DNA of 64,000 bases from Plasmodiophora brassicae (GCA_036867785.1 CP145409.1:310001-374000); one strand, 5' to 3'; positions 26,106 to 37,113 are shown, counted from the stretch's first letter. Notes: generated from the letters alone by a model not told the origin. Numbers and translations are program-made.

Positions 26106-28589
26106 ATGCACGTGTCGGTGGCCGGCCGGGCATGCCCAGGGTGTCGCCGCACGGTATGGCGGCCGGGAGGCGGCGGCGTTCGGCACGCGTCCGCGTATGA
26201 CGAAGGCCTGCTGTCGACGCTGCGGAGGCTGATGGCAGGGCAGCGCGGGTCGTCGCAGCCGACGGCCGCGTTCAGGGCGTTCGTGCGGTCCCCGTCCGTG
26301 GCGCTGGCCGCCAGATCCCTGCAACAGGAGGACGACCATGTTCGCGGGTGGACTGTCTACCAGCTCATGATCGGGTCCGACGATCGCCTGGACACCGTCT
26401 TCTTCGAACGGATGATGCGATTCTGTAAACGGCATCTGCCCGCCAAGGCCCCTGCTGTGTTTCGCGGCGCCATCGACCGACATGTCCGACTGTGCGACAC
26501 GATCTTCATCGACTTTGTCGATTCGTGCATGAAGACGAAACCCTGTATGGTTGCCGACGCGCTCGACCTGTACGCCCAGTGCGACTTCCGATCGACAAAC
26601 GCGCTGTTCAGCCTGGCGCATATGTGCCGAGTTGCCAAGCGGCCGAACTCGGCGATGTTCCTGGTGCCGGATGCCGTTCGCAACGGCGTCGAGGTCACCC
26701 ACAAACTGTTATCCGCGTTCACTGGCTGTTGCGCCGAAGCCAACTCGCCAGAGGCGGCGGATACTGCCGAAATGATCCTGAGGCTGATTCGGTCGAACAC
26801 CATTCCTTTCCACCGAAGCCAATGCTCGTTTGGGTACATAGTGAAGGCCCTGATGTCGCAGAATCGTCTTGATGTCGTTTTCGACTTGATCCAGTGGATG
26901 GATTCGAGGCGGTTCCCGCCGTCAATGGGGATCTTGACTGAGGTCTTGCGCACGCTTGCCAACAGTGGGCGAGCTGATGATGGATTCCAGATGTTCAATG
27001 CAATCCGAGACCGGGGCCACCTTGTTGGGATCCCCGAACTATGCCTCCTTATCGCATCGTGTGGTCGGGAGCGCAAACTCCCAACGATCGAGGAGTTGCA
27101 TTACTATGCGCGCCAGCGGGCGTTCCTACAGAATGATCGGTTGGCTTCGTCGCTGATTGACGCGTACTGCCAGTTGTCTCAGTTCGAGGCCGCCGAGAAG
27201 GTGCTGGCAGAACGGTGTTCCGGCTCAAAGCCAAGCGTCGTGGCCTATACTGCCCTGATTTCAGCATACAACGCGTGCGGGATGGCCCAGAAAGCAATCG
27301 AAACGTTCGAGCGGTTTCGGGACAGCAGCGTTCGTCCAGATCGTGCCATTTGCTCCAGTGCAATTGTTGCATATGCCAGTCATGGCAGGTTCTCAGACGC
27401 AGTTGCCCTATTTGATAGGAACCTCAGGGCAAACGTGTCCGTTGGCGATGTTCCCGTTCTTACCTGTCTTATCGAAGCATGCGGCCGTTCCTTCGAGCTC
27501 GCTGCGCTGCAATCTCTGCACCAGCTCATCGTCAACAAGCCATTTGCTCGAGAAGCTCGCGTTGCGAATGCCCTTGCGCGTTCGTACGCCCAGTGCGGAC
27601 GGATTGATCTCGCAACCCGGTTGTTCCTCGAACATCCATCTCCTGACGCCGATTCCTTATCTGTCTTGATCTCTGCATACGCGGATCATGGCATGTTCCA
27701 AGATGCCGTCAGGACGTACGACCGCCTGAAGTCTTCCCGGCTGCCTCCGAATGGCACAATCCTTCTGTCACTTTTGGTCGCATGCGGCAATGCCGGGGAC
27801 ATTGGTTATGCCAACGCGATCCTATCCGAATTCAAGGCACAGTGGAACATCTCGCCGGATCCTACCCACATCAACTGCTTGGTCGACATGTTCGGTCGAG
27901 GCGGGCAGCTGGACGAAGCCGAACGTCTCGTGATGTCTGCAGTATCCACCGATGCACTGGCGCTCTGGATGACCTTGCTTCGATTGTCCTGTAAGCACGG
28001 CGATGTTCTGCGGGCAGAACGTTCCTTTTCTACGATTCTCGCATTGCCTCCGTTGCCCGATGATGCCCTGCGTCTTCCGGAAGCATTCATATTAATGTCG
28101 AACCTGTATAGCAAGGTTGGCCGCTCGTCGGACGCGAAGCGTCTCCAGCGTGACATGACGGCAAAGGGGCTATCGCCAACGCCGATCAGGACGACGGTCG
28201 TGCTTCGCGATCGTACTGTTCGCTTCGAACCGGGTGACGGCCTGTATAATGCTGACCTTCGCTTGCGACAATCGCATTCCCGACTCATGGAGAAACTAAC
28301 TGCTCATGGATTATCGCCTGATAGTCCAGATGTTTCGGATCATGGTGCCTCACCAGTTGAAGGTCATGCATCGGTTTGCATGCATGGACCGGTGATTGCA
28401 GTTGCCTACGCTTTCAGTATTTCGCCAGCCGGCACAGTATTCGCGACCAAGAACGCCGAACTATGTTCTAGCTGCCATACAGCCATGAAAGCAGTATCGA
28501 CCCTGTATCAGCGCGACATTCACATTCGAGACGCCGTCCGACATCATCACTTTCAGGGTGGCCATTGCTCCTGTGGCGATTATTGGTGA
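26106..28589 (+). CDS. DYW-type PPR protein, probably mitochondrial
   Basis: An intronless gene for an 827-residue pentatricopeptide-repeat protein, ending exactly in GDYW's final DYW. The start MHVSVAGRACPGCRRTVWR has an arginine-rich leader that fits mitochondrial import. About a dozen PPR motifs fill residues 60-600 (for example VVAYTALISAYNACGMAQKA and HINCLVDMFGRGGQLDEAE). An E1/E2-like region follows (ALWMTLLRLSCKHGDVLRAE; FILMSNLYSKVGRSSDAKR), then the DYW domain with CSSCHTAMK and RHHHFQGGHCSCGDYW. In plants such proteins bind organellar RNA and deaminate C to U. Here the HxE motif reads HGP, so the catalytic Glu is absent while the zinc ligands remain. Lack of introns in an intron-rich region hints at transfer or retrocopying. 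RNA binding is likely; editing activity is doubtful. Confidence 0.92.
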   Translation: MHVSVAGRACPGCRRTVWRPGGGGVRHASAYDEGLLSTLRRLMAGQRGSSQPTAAFRAFVRSPSVALAARSLQQEDDHVRGWTVYQLMIGSDDRLDTVFFERMMRFCKRHLPAKAPAVFRGAIDRHVRLCDTIFIDFVDSCMKTKPCMVADALDLYAQCDFRSTNALFSLAHMCRVAKRPNSAMFLVPDAVRNGVEVTHKLLSAFTGCCAEANSPEAADTAEMILRLIRSNTIPFHRSQCSFGYIVKALMSQNRLDVVFDLIQWMDSRRFPPSMGILTEVLRTLANSGRADDGFQMFNAIRDRGHLVGIPELCLLIASCGRERKLPTIEELHYYARQRAFLQNDRLASSLIDAYCQLSQFEAAEKVLAERCSGSKPSVVAYTALISAYNACGMAQKAIETFERFRDSSVRPDRAICSSAIVAYASHGRFSDAVALFDRNLRANVSVGDVPVLTCLIEACGRSFELAALQSLHQLIVNKPFAREARVANALARSYAQCGRIDLATRLFLEHPSPDADSLSVLISAYADHGMFQDAVRTYDRLKSSRLPPNGTILLSLLVACGNAGDIGYANAILSEFKAQWNISPDPTHINCLVDMFGRGGQLDEAERLVMSAVSTDALALWMTLLRLSCKHGDVLRAERSFSTILALPPLPDDALRLPEAFILMSNLYSKVGRSSDAKRLQRDMTAKGLSPTPIRTTVVLRDRTVRFEPGDGLYNADLRLRQSHSRLMEKLTAHGLSPDSPDVSDHGASPVEGHASVCMHGPVIAVAYAFSISPAGTVFATKNAELCSSCHTAMKAVSTLYQRDIHIRDAVRHHHFQGGHCSCGDYW

Positions 28590-28638
28590 CAAACTAAAGT
28601 TATCCGCAAACTTGCCTACCAGTTTCTCACAGTTCTGG

Positions 28639-28872
28639 CTACCAGTTACATCTGACATTCAAGCCGGGCCATCCAGCTTTCCACCCTTCGTCGAGCAGGT
28701 GGTTCAGGTCGTCGACGGATGGAGGCCGTATCGCGTCGTTCCCGATGATGGCATTGCTGAAGCGATGAAGGTTCTCGATAGCAGTAGACTCGGCGAGTCT
28801 GAACTTATCGTCCAGCTCGTGTGCTGAATCACCTGATGTGAGCATGCGCACCGCCCAGGCGACTTTCTGCAA
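28639..28872 (-). mobile_element. PIF/Harbinger transposase remnant
   Basis: A 77-codon open stretch on the minus strand reads AVRMLTSGDSAHELDDKFRL, then AESTAIENLHRFSNAIIGND and PSVDDLNHLLDEGWKAGWPG. This follows the Harbinger transposase pattern in which a GESTA-like motif precedes R.P...D...L...GE..GFPG just before the DDE core. Nothing recognisable of the catalytic DDE core follows, so it is a fragment of a plain DNA transposon. It lies 49 bp beyond the PPR stop, in opposite orientation. I saw no terminal repeats. Confidence 0.55.
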
Positions 28873-29169
28873 GGACGTAAACCCTGGAACCTAAGGAAGA
28901 TTCGGTTATAAACGCAACGTACAGGTAGAACAGAGCAGTCCTTACCCCAAGAGCATATTTTTTCTGCAGCGCTTGCCGGGGTATAGGCGTTATCTAACGT
29001 TGCTGCTTCGACGCCGCCCAGGCCGAAGCCAAAGACGTTCTAGGTGAATTCGGTCGCTACGCCATTGCCTCTCGAGACGGAACCAGAGGCCTTTCTCGCT
29101 GCTGAGAGAACAGCGACCAGATCTCAGCTGGTCCCTTGTTGCCGACGAGTACCAGAACCGAGCTCGTGA

Positions 29170-29540
29170 ATGTCTATTCTGCTCTTTTTTGTGCCACTGC
29201 TGGCGAACACAACGAGAAACCTGGTCCATTCTCAGAAGCGTGATAACCTTGGAGATGCGAATACTGAGCGTCAGACCGCATTTTCGTTCAACTCGTCCCA
29301 ACCGAAGCGTTCCGGAAGCGCGGCCAATAGACGGGCCCCTCAAGCACCTACTGATTTCCACTCCTGTGGGGAGTCTCTCGCGGGTATTGCTGCAGAGGGT
29401 CGTGGAGATCCTGTGATCGCGAGGTCGATCTCGTCGAGAAGCCGAAGGACATCGATGACAACGCTATCTACCCCAACCCGGATAACGAGGAGGTCGTCTT
29501 GGAGTCAGTTCACGATGATTTGGCGTACTGGTCGTCATAA
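29170..29540 (+). CDS. Putative small secreted protein
   Basis: An ATG at 29170 opens MSILLFFVPLLANTTRNLV, a signal-peptide-like start, followed by a Ser/Asn/Arg-rich segment to about 29380. A second coding-like piece (DREVDLVEKPKDIDDNAIY, then EEVVLESVHDDLAYWSS) ends at the stop 29538-29540 in another frame. A junction near 29370-29405 using the acceptor TGCTGCAG is likely but not fixed. No family recognised. It might instead be the 5' part of the next gene, but that has its own signal peptide. The stretch 28873-29169 upstream shows nothing I can support. Confidence 0.35.
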
Positions 29541-29667
29541 CTGGAGTGTAAGTACCGTACCTTCGGTCAAGCCAGGGCCACGGACACTGGTGGTCGCCTG
29601 AAAACTGCGCGACAGTGAGGGCAGTCAATCGGCAACTGCGTCGGCGGCCGGCAAGGCCGTGCCCTCG

Positions 29668-30749
29668 ATGTTGTATGGACGATATCGACTGCTCGTCGTG
29701 GTGCTTGTCACTATGTTGGCCTGTTCACAGGCCTTGGACGCGAGCGACGACGGACTCAGTGGTGAGGATACAGGCACTGATGGAGGCCGATACACCGGTC
29801 AGGTCACGCTTGCAAGCACACGAACGGTCGTCTGATGCTGGTATACCGTACAGACCACGTCAGCGCCAGCAAGACGGCATCCTCGGTACTTCCCCGTCGT
29901 AATAACTTGATGTCGAATGTCAGTTCCCATATGACTGTATTGATCGACGTCGATTGACGTTCGGCGTTTTAGATTGACGCTGCGTTGCTCGTTACCAGTG
30001 CGGGGTTTCTGCTGTACTACCTGAATAGGGCCAGCCCTGCGACACCATTGAACAGTAAGAATGCGAAAGTGTGACTGATTTCTAGGACTTACTTGATCGT
30101 AGGTGGATTCTTTGCAAAGGGTCTGTTGAAATCGAAGTTTGTTTCAGCATCAACTGCTGTCACGGGTTTATCATTGGCTGCTGGCGTAGCGATCGGGTTC
30201 AGGACAGCTGCGAAATCCGATACCCTGGGCCATCGTCTGAGCTGGCCTGATTCTAGTGCTGAGGCGGTTCCCCCTGCTCCGTCTCCTGAAGATGATTCGA
30301 AACCCACACTGAGGCGGTCCTCATTTCCACTACTTCTCATCATCTGCGCGTCAGTCGTGGGCGTTTCCCTGATCATCCTTGTCGTGGTTGTTTGTTGCTG
30401 GCGAAGGATTGTACAATCAGTGACGCGGAGAAACAGACGGCTTAATAGCAAGCGATATTCCATCAGCCGAAACCCATCCATCAAGGTAATTGAAATCAGT
30501 CCTCCTGAACCATTGCGGCGGGGCCAAATCCAGGTCCTCGCTGAGGAAACTCCCATCATACCTGTCGCACTTGATGACGTCGAGAACTCGGAAGAGCAAG
30601 ATCGTCGTGAAGCCGAACTTCGCGCTCAGCGCATGTTACGTGATGCAGATGCTTCCAGCCGGAGTCTGGCATCAGTGAGCGTCGCGCCAACGTCATGGAC
30701 CACAGTCCCTTACAGCTTTTCCACGAACGAACTCCCTCCGACGCGATGA
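29668..30749 (+). CDS. Putative single-pass membrane protein with signal peptide
   Basis: It starts MLYGRYRLLVVVLVTMLACS, a good signal peptide, followed by an acidic Gly/Asp stretch. Short exons are inferred, including a GTAATA...TTTTAG intron at about 29899-29972 and another ending near 30110. The last exon (to 30749) holds a strong transmembrane helix (FPLLLIICASVVGVSLIILV) with a CCWRR stop-transfer and a 120-residue cytoplasmic tail rich in charged and Ser residues. A hydrophobic segment around 29980-30030 may be a further helix. No family is recognised. Upstream joins are uncertain; the final exon is secure. Confidence 0.55.
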
Positions 30750-30926
30750 TGCACCTGCATTGTTCTTTTATTCATACGTCCTAATATTGATAACCTTTAT
30801 GAACTGTTCTCTTGTCGTACTGTACTGCGCACGTGCGCCGTGCCGAGCAACGCGCCACTGGCGAAGCGACCCCCTTTTTGGTGCCGGGCGATTGCGTCGC
30901 AGTGTCGCCACTCATCGTTCGGCGCA

Positions 30927-33631
30927 ATGGGGTCTTCAAGCCACGGCGCAGCGTTCGTGGCGACGCGTGACGAGATCGAGGAGCGCCGGCTGTTTTCGAA
31001 GATCATCTCCATCTTGAGGTCGCATTCCATTTCAGCTGATGCCATACCGACGCTGTGCCTGATAGGAGTTCAGTCGCATGGGTGCGGATCATGCGTTTTG
31101 CACTCGGCGTTCCCCTGCTGACGGTGGCTGTACTCAGGAAATCCTCGCTGGTCGAATTCTTCGTCGGGATGCCTTTGACGTTGATTAAGGAGGACACTGG
31201 TACCCGATGTCCAACAAAGTTCTTCCTCCAGTTCAACGTCGACGTGAAAACCCCACGGTGCGAAATTGTCAAAGTCCCGAAAGAGGTCTCCCATCTGTAT
31301 CCGGACGTCAGCGTCTCCAGTCCGATGAAAGCCGACTACAAGGTCCGACATAGCTTTCTCGAATTTCAGGTTTAGCTGACGTTCTTGTTAGGCGCTACCT
31401 AATGCCCTTGGAAAAGTAATGCAGGAAGTTGAGCAGCACAGTGCCAACGGGTTTTCGATTGACGAACTGGAAGTTCACGTTACGAGCGATTTGTGCCCCA
31501 ACCTCTTCTTTGTCGACCTGCCGGGAATCGTGTCTCAGATTGATCCACGATGCAAAACCATCGAGAGCATTGTCAGAACGTACCTTCAGATGCCAAGCGT
31601 CATCCCAATCATGGTTGTTAAAGCGTCCGAGGATCTTGCTACCGGTACCGGTACCTTGCCCTAATTCGTTTGTTCCCACACGCTGACACAATCCGAAACC
31701 TAGGTATGCTATATAGCTTCATCAGAGATAATGCCCGTCCTGGGTGGAAACAGTCATCTCTATTCGTTGCGACTCATTTTGACGCCAACCTGCCAAAGAA
31801 CGGAGAGGCCCTGGCACTGAAGCTGGAAGGGCACTGCTGCGATCCAGAGAACCCGAAAGAAAAACGAGTTCTCACGAAGTTCTTCGTGTCATGCAATCCT
31901 CCACCTGTCGTCGATCGTGCAGCGCTGATGGAGCGCAAGCATGATGAACTCATCCAGCGCATTCGCAACTTGGAGCGGTTGGAAAATGACTTGATTGAGC
32001 AGTGCCTGACCGAGATCCGATCAAGCGTTCATCCCGAATTTGACATCGAGTACTGGCGACCGTTTCTTGGACTTGGGAACGCCAAGTCTGCAATCAAGAA
32101 GCAATGGTACGACAGCTACACGAAGCAGTTTCCCGCCGTACGAATTTCTCTTCAGGAGAAGCAACGTGAAACAGCAGCCAAGCTTGCCGAGCTGCGGTCC
32201 CTGCAGTCTGCCAACGATCCAGATACGATTCGTGTCTCAGTCTCGAAGATTGCGTCGAAGTTTCTGAACCTGGTGAAGCTAGTCACCGAACAGGACGCAT
32301 CCGTATGGAGTTCGTCCATGTTTGGTTTCAAGTCGTCGGGCGTGACATTCGATGAGGAGGACTGTCTGTACAAATCATCGGGAGAGAGGCCGTTCCTCTG
32401 GGAGCGGGAAATCTCGCAGAGCCAACTACAGGGAATCCGAGGGCCTTCGGCGGACTGGCAACTCGAGCTCGATGCGAAGTTGCTTGGGAGCTCCCAGATT
32501 CGTCGCCTCTTCAACGTCAATCGCGCAATCTTGTGCACAGCTGAACTCCCGCCTATTAACAGCGACCTTTGGCTGAATGCCACTGGCCACTTCGTGAAGG
32601 CAACCACCTCGCCCTCTTGGGACCATGCGGTCGCACAAGTTGTCAACTGGTGACCACGCGTGGGTTCCGGTACGTTGCCATCGTCTAATCAGTGTTTCGT
32701 TCAGGTGGCTGCGCGAGCTCATGGTGCCTTCGGTTCACTTCATGACCTCGCGGATCCTCCACATTTTCAAGCGCATCGGGACCATCATCGCGGATTCGAT
32801 GAAGGCAGACGCGAAATTTACAGGGTTTCACCAGTTCGTTGATGAAGTCAACGGTCCGTCGTTCCGATAATTTGGTTCACGAGTGTCCAACTAACGCGAT
32901 TCGAAGAGGCGTTTCAGGAATGGGTAGAAAAACGCGTTCGTGCCACTGAGGCTGTCGCCGTGCAACTAGTGGAAGCGAAATCCGAGTTCCTCGATCTGGT
33001 TAGGTGCCCATGTTCCCTTTGCGTTTCGATCCTTGACGTTCGGCGATAGAGTCTCAGCCGAAACATGGCGGCAGTCTTCGCCACCGATTCGCAGACTGAA
33101 TCGAGATCTGTGGATGGCTACTTCACTGCCAACAGTGAAGGGTACTACTCTGAAGGTGCTGCGCCCGACGCGCCTCCTGCGCCGGAGGTCAACAGCGACG
33201 TCTCTAGGCGTCTGCGTATCATGCTAGGGGACCACTTAACTGATGCAGTGCAGTGGCCGACAACTCGGTCGTTAGACCGGGAATCCGTCGTGCTGGTTCG
33301 GAAGATCGCCGAGCGGTGTCTCCTGACGCAACTCTTATTCTGTGTGCACGACATCGAAAGTCTCGCCATATGCAACATCGAGAAACCCATCCAGAATCCC
33401 ATGTCGACGTCCGGCTTCTCCTGCGACGCCACCCTTGCCGAATCCGTCGGCCGCGTCGCCTGCCAGGACGCCGACCGCCTCGCCGACGCGTTCCAGCTCG
33501 ACATGAAGCGCATCTCTTCTGAGATCGCCGACCTCGCGTCGTACGAGCAGAACCTTGCACACGACGTCGTCGAGCTCGACACGACCTGTCGCGACCTCGA
33601 CACTCTGTACACGTCACGTCGGGCTCGGTGA
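30927..33631 (+). CDS. Dynamin-like GTPase, copy B
   Basis: Paralog of the minus-strand gene at 22999-25739, with the same landmarks in the same order. It starts MGSSSHGAAFVATRDEIEER at 30927; the P-loop GVQSHGKSSL is formed across a phase-2 intron at the same place. G3 is LFFVDLPGIVSQIDPR and G4 probably THFD (SSLFVATHFDANLP). The stalk carries RRLFNVNRAILCTAELP. An intron of about 54 nt joins VVNW to WLREL, later short exons give AFQEWVEKRVRATEAVAVQL, and the C terminus has the GED-like VLVRKIAERCLLTQL and ends TLYTSRRAR. Identity between copies is high in the GTPase part and lower in the C-terminal linker. Introns between 31360 and 31700 were placed only roughly. Confidence 0.82.
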
Positions 33632-33790
33632 ACCTGGTCCCCCACCTCACTATCATGAAAAGCAACACGTTTCCCCATCTAATGCTTCGCTGAGCTGGAA
33701 GCGGACAGGGAGGGGGGGGCCCGCGCTGATCTCCTGCAGGAGCGGTCACGGACCGTGCGCGCGTCACTGGTCCAGCGGGTTGGCTGTCGA

Positions 33791-35060
33791 ATGGTGCTGC
33801 GGCGACGTGCGCGAGAATACCGGCGCGGCGAGCGTCCCTCGTGGGCGCCGGAGGCGTTCACTGAGGAGGCCGCCGTCGAGGAGGAGGAGGAGGAGGAGGT
33901 GGAGCACGATGATGTTGTTGATATCCACGAGGCCGTGCAGCGGGCGCCGCGCGTTCGGCCGACCACGTCGAAGATTCGCATTGAAGCGATTGTGGAGAGC
34001 GAGGCGGCCGTGCCGCCGCCCCATGTCCGGCCTGCTGTCGTTGCCGCCGTTGAGACCGCTGGCCTGGAAGTGCCGGAAGTCGCTGCCGCTAGCGAATCCG
34101 ACGAGGAAGACGTGGATGTTCGCCGGCAACGTGCTCGCATGAAACGCGCCGTCGAGCCTGCCCTGTCGGAGACAGTCGCGCCTGCGGCTGTGGAAGAAGA
34201 GGTATCTGAAGAGGAGGAGGAAGAAACGGAAACGGAGGAGGAGGAGGACGACGACGACTTCCAGGAGTACGGTCGACCGCTGATTAAGCCCGTGTTCGTT
34301 GCCAGGCCGAATCGCAAGACGACTGAAGAACGTGCTGCGCAGGATCAGCTAGAACGAGAGAGGGAAGAACGCGATCAGGCGCAGATTGCTGAGCGAAAGC
34401 GAGAAGCGACCGCCAAGCTGATTGACGTCATCGAACGTGAGGAGCTGGAACAGGAGATGGCCGTCAAAGCGTCGTTGGCCGAGAGGCCTGACGACACCGA
34501 TTATCCCGACGATGAGGTCGAGATTGAGAAATGGAAGCTTCGCGAGATGGTGAGGCTGCTGCGGGACAGGGAGGAGCGCAGACTCGCAGAAGAGGAAATG
34601 CAGGACACCGCGCGTAGAAGAACGATGACCGACGCCGAGATCGAGGCAGAGAAGGCTGCGGCGCGTGCCAACGCTCCTGAGAAGGGCAAGCTGAAATTCC
34701 TGCAGCGCTACCACCATAAGGGCGCCTTCTACCAGGACAAAGTCGATACCGAACTGTTGCAACGCGATTATGCAGCGCCAACCGGCGTCGACGCCGAGAT
34801 CGACCGGGCAGCCCTCCCGGCAGTCCTCCAGGTCAAGAACTTTGGGTTCGCTAGCCGCACGAAATGTACGAACGGGGAACGTTGCCCAGTTTGCTAGGCC
34901 TGGTACTGATCCTCGTTGCCCAGACACCCATCTCGCGGATCAAGACACGTCACGTGACGACCCCTGGGCGGCGTCGGACGTCTCCAGACCCACCGGCTAC
35001 AAGCGCGGCCGCGATAGCCAGAGCTCCGCCAATGGCGATAAGCGCTACCGGCAGAGGTGA
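33791..35060 (+). CDS. MFAP1: MFAP1, spliceosomal B-complex protein
   Basis: Homolog of microfibrillar-associated protein 1, which despite its name is a nuclear factor of the spliceosomal B complex and a PRP38 partner. The start MVLRRRAREYRRGERPSWAP aligns with the human KRYVSGKRPDYAP region. A long acidic, Glu-rich middle follows, then RPLIKPVFVARPNRKTTEER and the conserved C-terminal FLQRYHHKGAFYQD. A 58-nt intron, 34866-34923, joins RTK to YTHLADQDTSRDDPW, which restores the family motif; without splicing the frame ends early in CPVC. About 403 residues, close to the usual size. An open frame extends upstream to 33755 but without an ATG. Confidence 0.92.
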
Positions 35061-35196
35061 TACACCCGATCGTGTTTAAAGAGGCGAAACCAGATCAGCG
35101 TGCGTTTCGTGTGGAAACATTGACAGACAGTTTTTAATGATGCCATGTGAAGAGGGGTGTAATGAGCAGGCCAGCACGTGGCACCACTGCTCCTGA

Positions 35197-37113
35197 TCAG
35201 ACCGCGCTCGCGACCTGTGCGTCCCGCCGTCGCGTCAGCCGCTCCTTCGGTTCAACTTGGACGACTGCTTGAGCAGCGCTTTGACGGGGCCCGCCCCAGC
35301 TGCGAACCTTGAAGGTCAGCATGCCGTACAACTGGAAGACGGACGAGAAGATGGGCAGGAACAAGATGTTCATCGGGTACCCGAAGATGACCTTGTAGCG
35401 GTTGATGTGGATTGCCCACGCGCTTACAAAGAACCAGATAGGCACGAAGATGAGGATCGCGAACCCGATCGTCGTGACGGTGCCGTGCCCGAGGGCCGCC
35501 TCAAGGAAGAAGACGTACACGAACAGCGGGCCGTTCTTGAGCGCCAGCAGCGCGATCAGGACGTTCAGTCCGGTGAAGTGCCTCCAGAGGACCGGCGAGG
35601 TCAGCATGTAGACCTCGTTGGTCAGCGTGCCCAGGTACCATCGGCGGCGCTGCTTCATCAGCGACCGGAAGTCCTCGCATCCCTCCGTCTTGCAGCGAGC
35701 GGCCGGGCAGAACCCGATCCGGTACTTGACGGTGCGTGATTCCATCAGCAGGTGCGTCAGGTACCGGTCCTCGCCCAGGTGCGTCCTGTTGAAGTCGAAG
35801 TTGTCCTCGGCGGTCATCTTCCCAAAGTAGGTCGGCGCGACCGCCTCCAGCGCCTCGAACCGCACCATGGTCAGCGCACCGGGCAGGCAGGACACCGCCC
35901 CGAGGTAATCCTCCGTGTTCCTCTGCAACATCTGCGACTCGATATACTCGCTGTCCTGCATCAGCTTGTAGAAGCTGTACGTGCCGGCCGTCTTGCACGT
36001 GATCAGGCCCGTCAGCGCCTCGCGCGTCACGCCCTTGTTCCTGTTCATGTCGTACACGAAGTGCGCCATGGCGGTCTCGTCCAGCTCAATGTCGGAATCG
36101 ATGAACAGGAGCAATGGCTTCGTCGGCATCGACTTGTAGGTGCGCTGCAGGTACTTGAAGGCACACATCTGCGCGTGCCGCTTGCCGCCGTGCTCGAACC
36201 GGCACGGCGTGATGATCAGGTTCCTGTACTTGATGTCGCCGATGAACGGGTAGTCGTCCGCGTTCGACGAGATGCCGAGCTCGGCCTGCCCCTCGTCGGT
36301 CGCCAGCTTGGCGTAGTCAGGATCCGGGTTGCCGCTCGTCAGGCAGTAGATGACGGCCTTGTACACCAGCGTCAGCTTGTCGTCGTCGAACGCCAGCACC
36401 AGGTGCAAACGCTTCTTCGGGTACTTGGACGTCACCACCGAGTTGATGGCGATCATGAGCGTCTCGATCGGTTCGTTGTAGATGGGCATGACGACCGTGA
36501 TCGAGGGTAGGCCGCCCTGTCGCCTGTCCTTGGCGCGTTCCTGGAGCAGCGTCGTGACCTCCTTCGTGCCCGGCGACCGCCGCCAGGCGTCGCTGGCGCA
36601 CCCGATTTTGAACCAGGTCAGGGCGATCAAGACGACGGGTTCGAACTGGAGGAACTGGACGTACTCGTGGTCGAAGATCGACCCCAGGAACGGTTTCTGC
36701 AGCAGGTACAGGCCCTGCCAGTTGACGGTCTGCGCCAGGACGAAGTACACGAACCCGTTATACCCCATGTAGGCGATCAGGAATAGGAACGCCGTCAGTC
36801 GGGTGAGAATCGGGTGCTTGCCCGCCTTCTCGCCGTCGCGAACCACCTTGAACAACGTGATGCAGTACGAGGTGAAGTACGAGAACGCGTGGAAGAACGC
36901 AATCAGCAGGAAGAAGGACACGACGCCGTTGGCCGCCATGACGAAGTTCGGTCCAAGCCATTGGACGGCGTCGACCATGGTCTCGTCGAGCGCGCGTAGT
37001 CCACCAACGCGATCTATAATGTCAATGAGGAAACGTAACCGGGATCCAGCGCACTCGATACGAAACCATAACGTCACGCCTAGGACACAGTGGAGCCGAC
37101 GGGCGTGATTCAT
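35197..37113 (-). CDS. Chitin synthase (GT2 family)
   Basis: An intronless 638-residue membrane glycosyltransferase that would polymerise UDP-GlcNAc and extrude chitin. Several N-terminal helices (MAANGVVSFFLLIAFFHAFS; FLFLIAYMGYNGFVYFVL) precede the GT2 core. The core shows ITVVMPIYNEP, FDDDK, IDSDIELDE, GALTMVRFEA, then GEDRYLTHLL and the hallmark QRRRWYLGTLTNE. At least three helices follow. Hyaluronan synthase is the main alternative, but EDRYLT with QRRRW and the KTEG/Cys segment fit the chitin synthase branch better. No myosin-head or cytochrome-b5 extension is present. It sits in the same window as a Crh-type GH16 gene, consistent with a chitin-bearing stage. Confidence 0.88.
   Translation of the reverse strand: MNHARRLHCVLGVTLWFRIECAGSRLRFLIDIIDRVGGLRALDETMVDAVQWLGPNFVMAANGVVSFFLLIAFFHAFSYFTSYCITLFKVVRDGEKAGKHPILTRLTAFLFLIAYMGYNGFVYFVLAQTVNWQGLYLLQKPFLGSIFDHEYVQFLQFEPVVLIALTWFKIGCASDAWRRSPGTKEVTTLLQERAKDRRQGGLPSITVVMPIYNEPIETLMIAINSVVTSKYPKKRLHLVLAFDDDKLTLVYKAVIYCLTSGNPDPDYAKLATDEGQAELGISSNADDYPFIGDIKYRNLIITPCRFEHGGKRHAQMCAFKYLQRTYKSMPTKPLLLFIDSDIELDETAMAHFVYDMNRNKGVTREALTGLITCKTAGTYSFYKLMQDSEYIESQMLQRNTEDYLGAVSCLPGALTMVRFEALEAVAPTYFGKMTAEDNFDFNRTHLGEDRYLTHLLMESRTVKYRIGFCPAARCKTEGCEDFRSLMKQRRRWYLGTLTNEVYMLTSPVLWRHFTGLNVLIALLALKNGPLFVYVFFLEAALGHGTVTTIGFAILIFVPIWFFVSAWAIHINRYKVIFGYPMNILFLPIFSSVFQLYGMLTFKVRSWGGPRQSAAQAVVQVEPKERLTRRRDAQVASAV

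Noticed and set aside
35197-37113. Hyaluronan synthase as the identity of the GT2 enzyme
   Set aside because: EDRYLT with QRRRWYLGT and the helix pattern fit chitin synthase better, and a Crh-type chitin-linking enzyme is in the same window.
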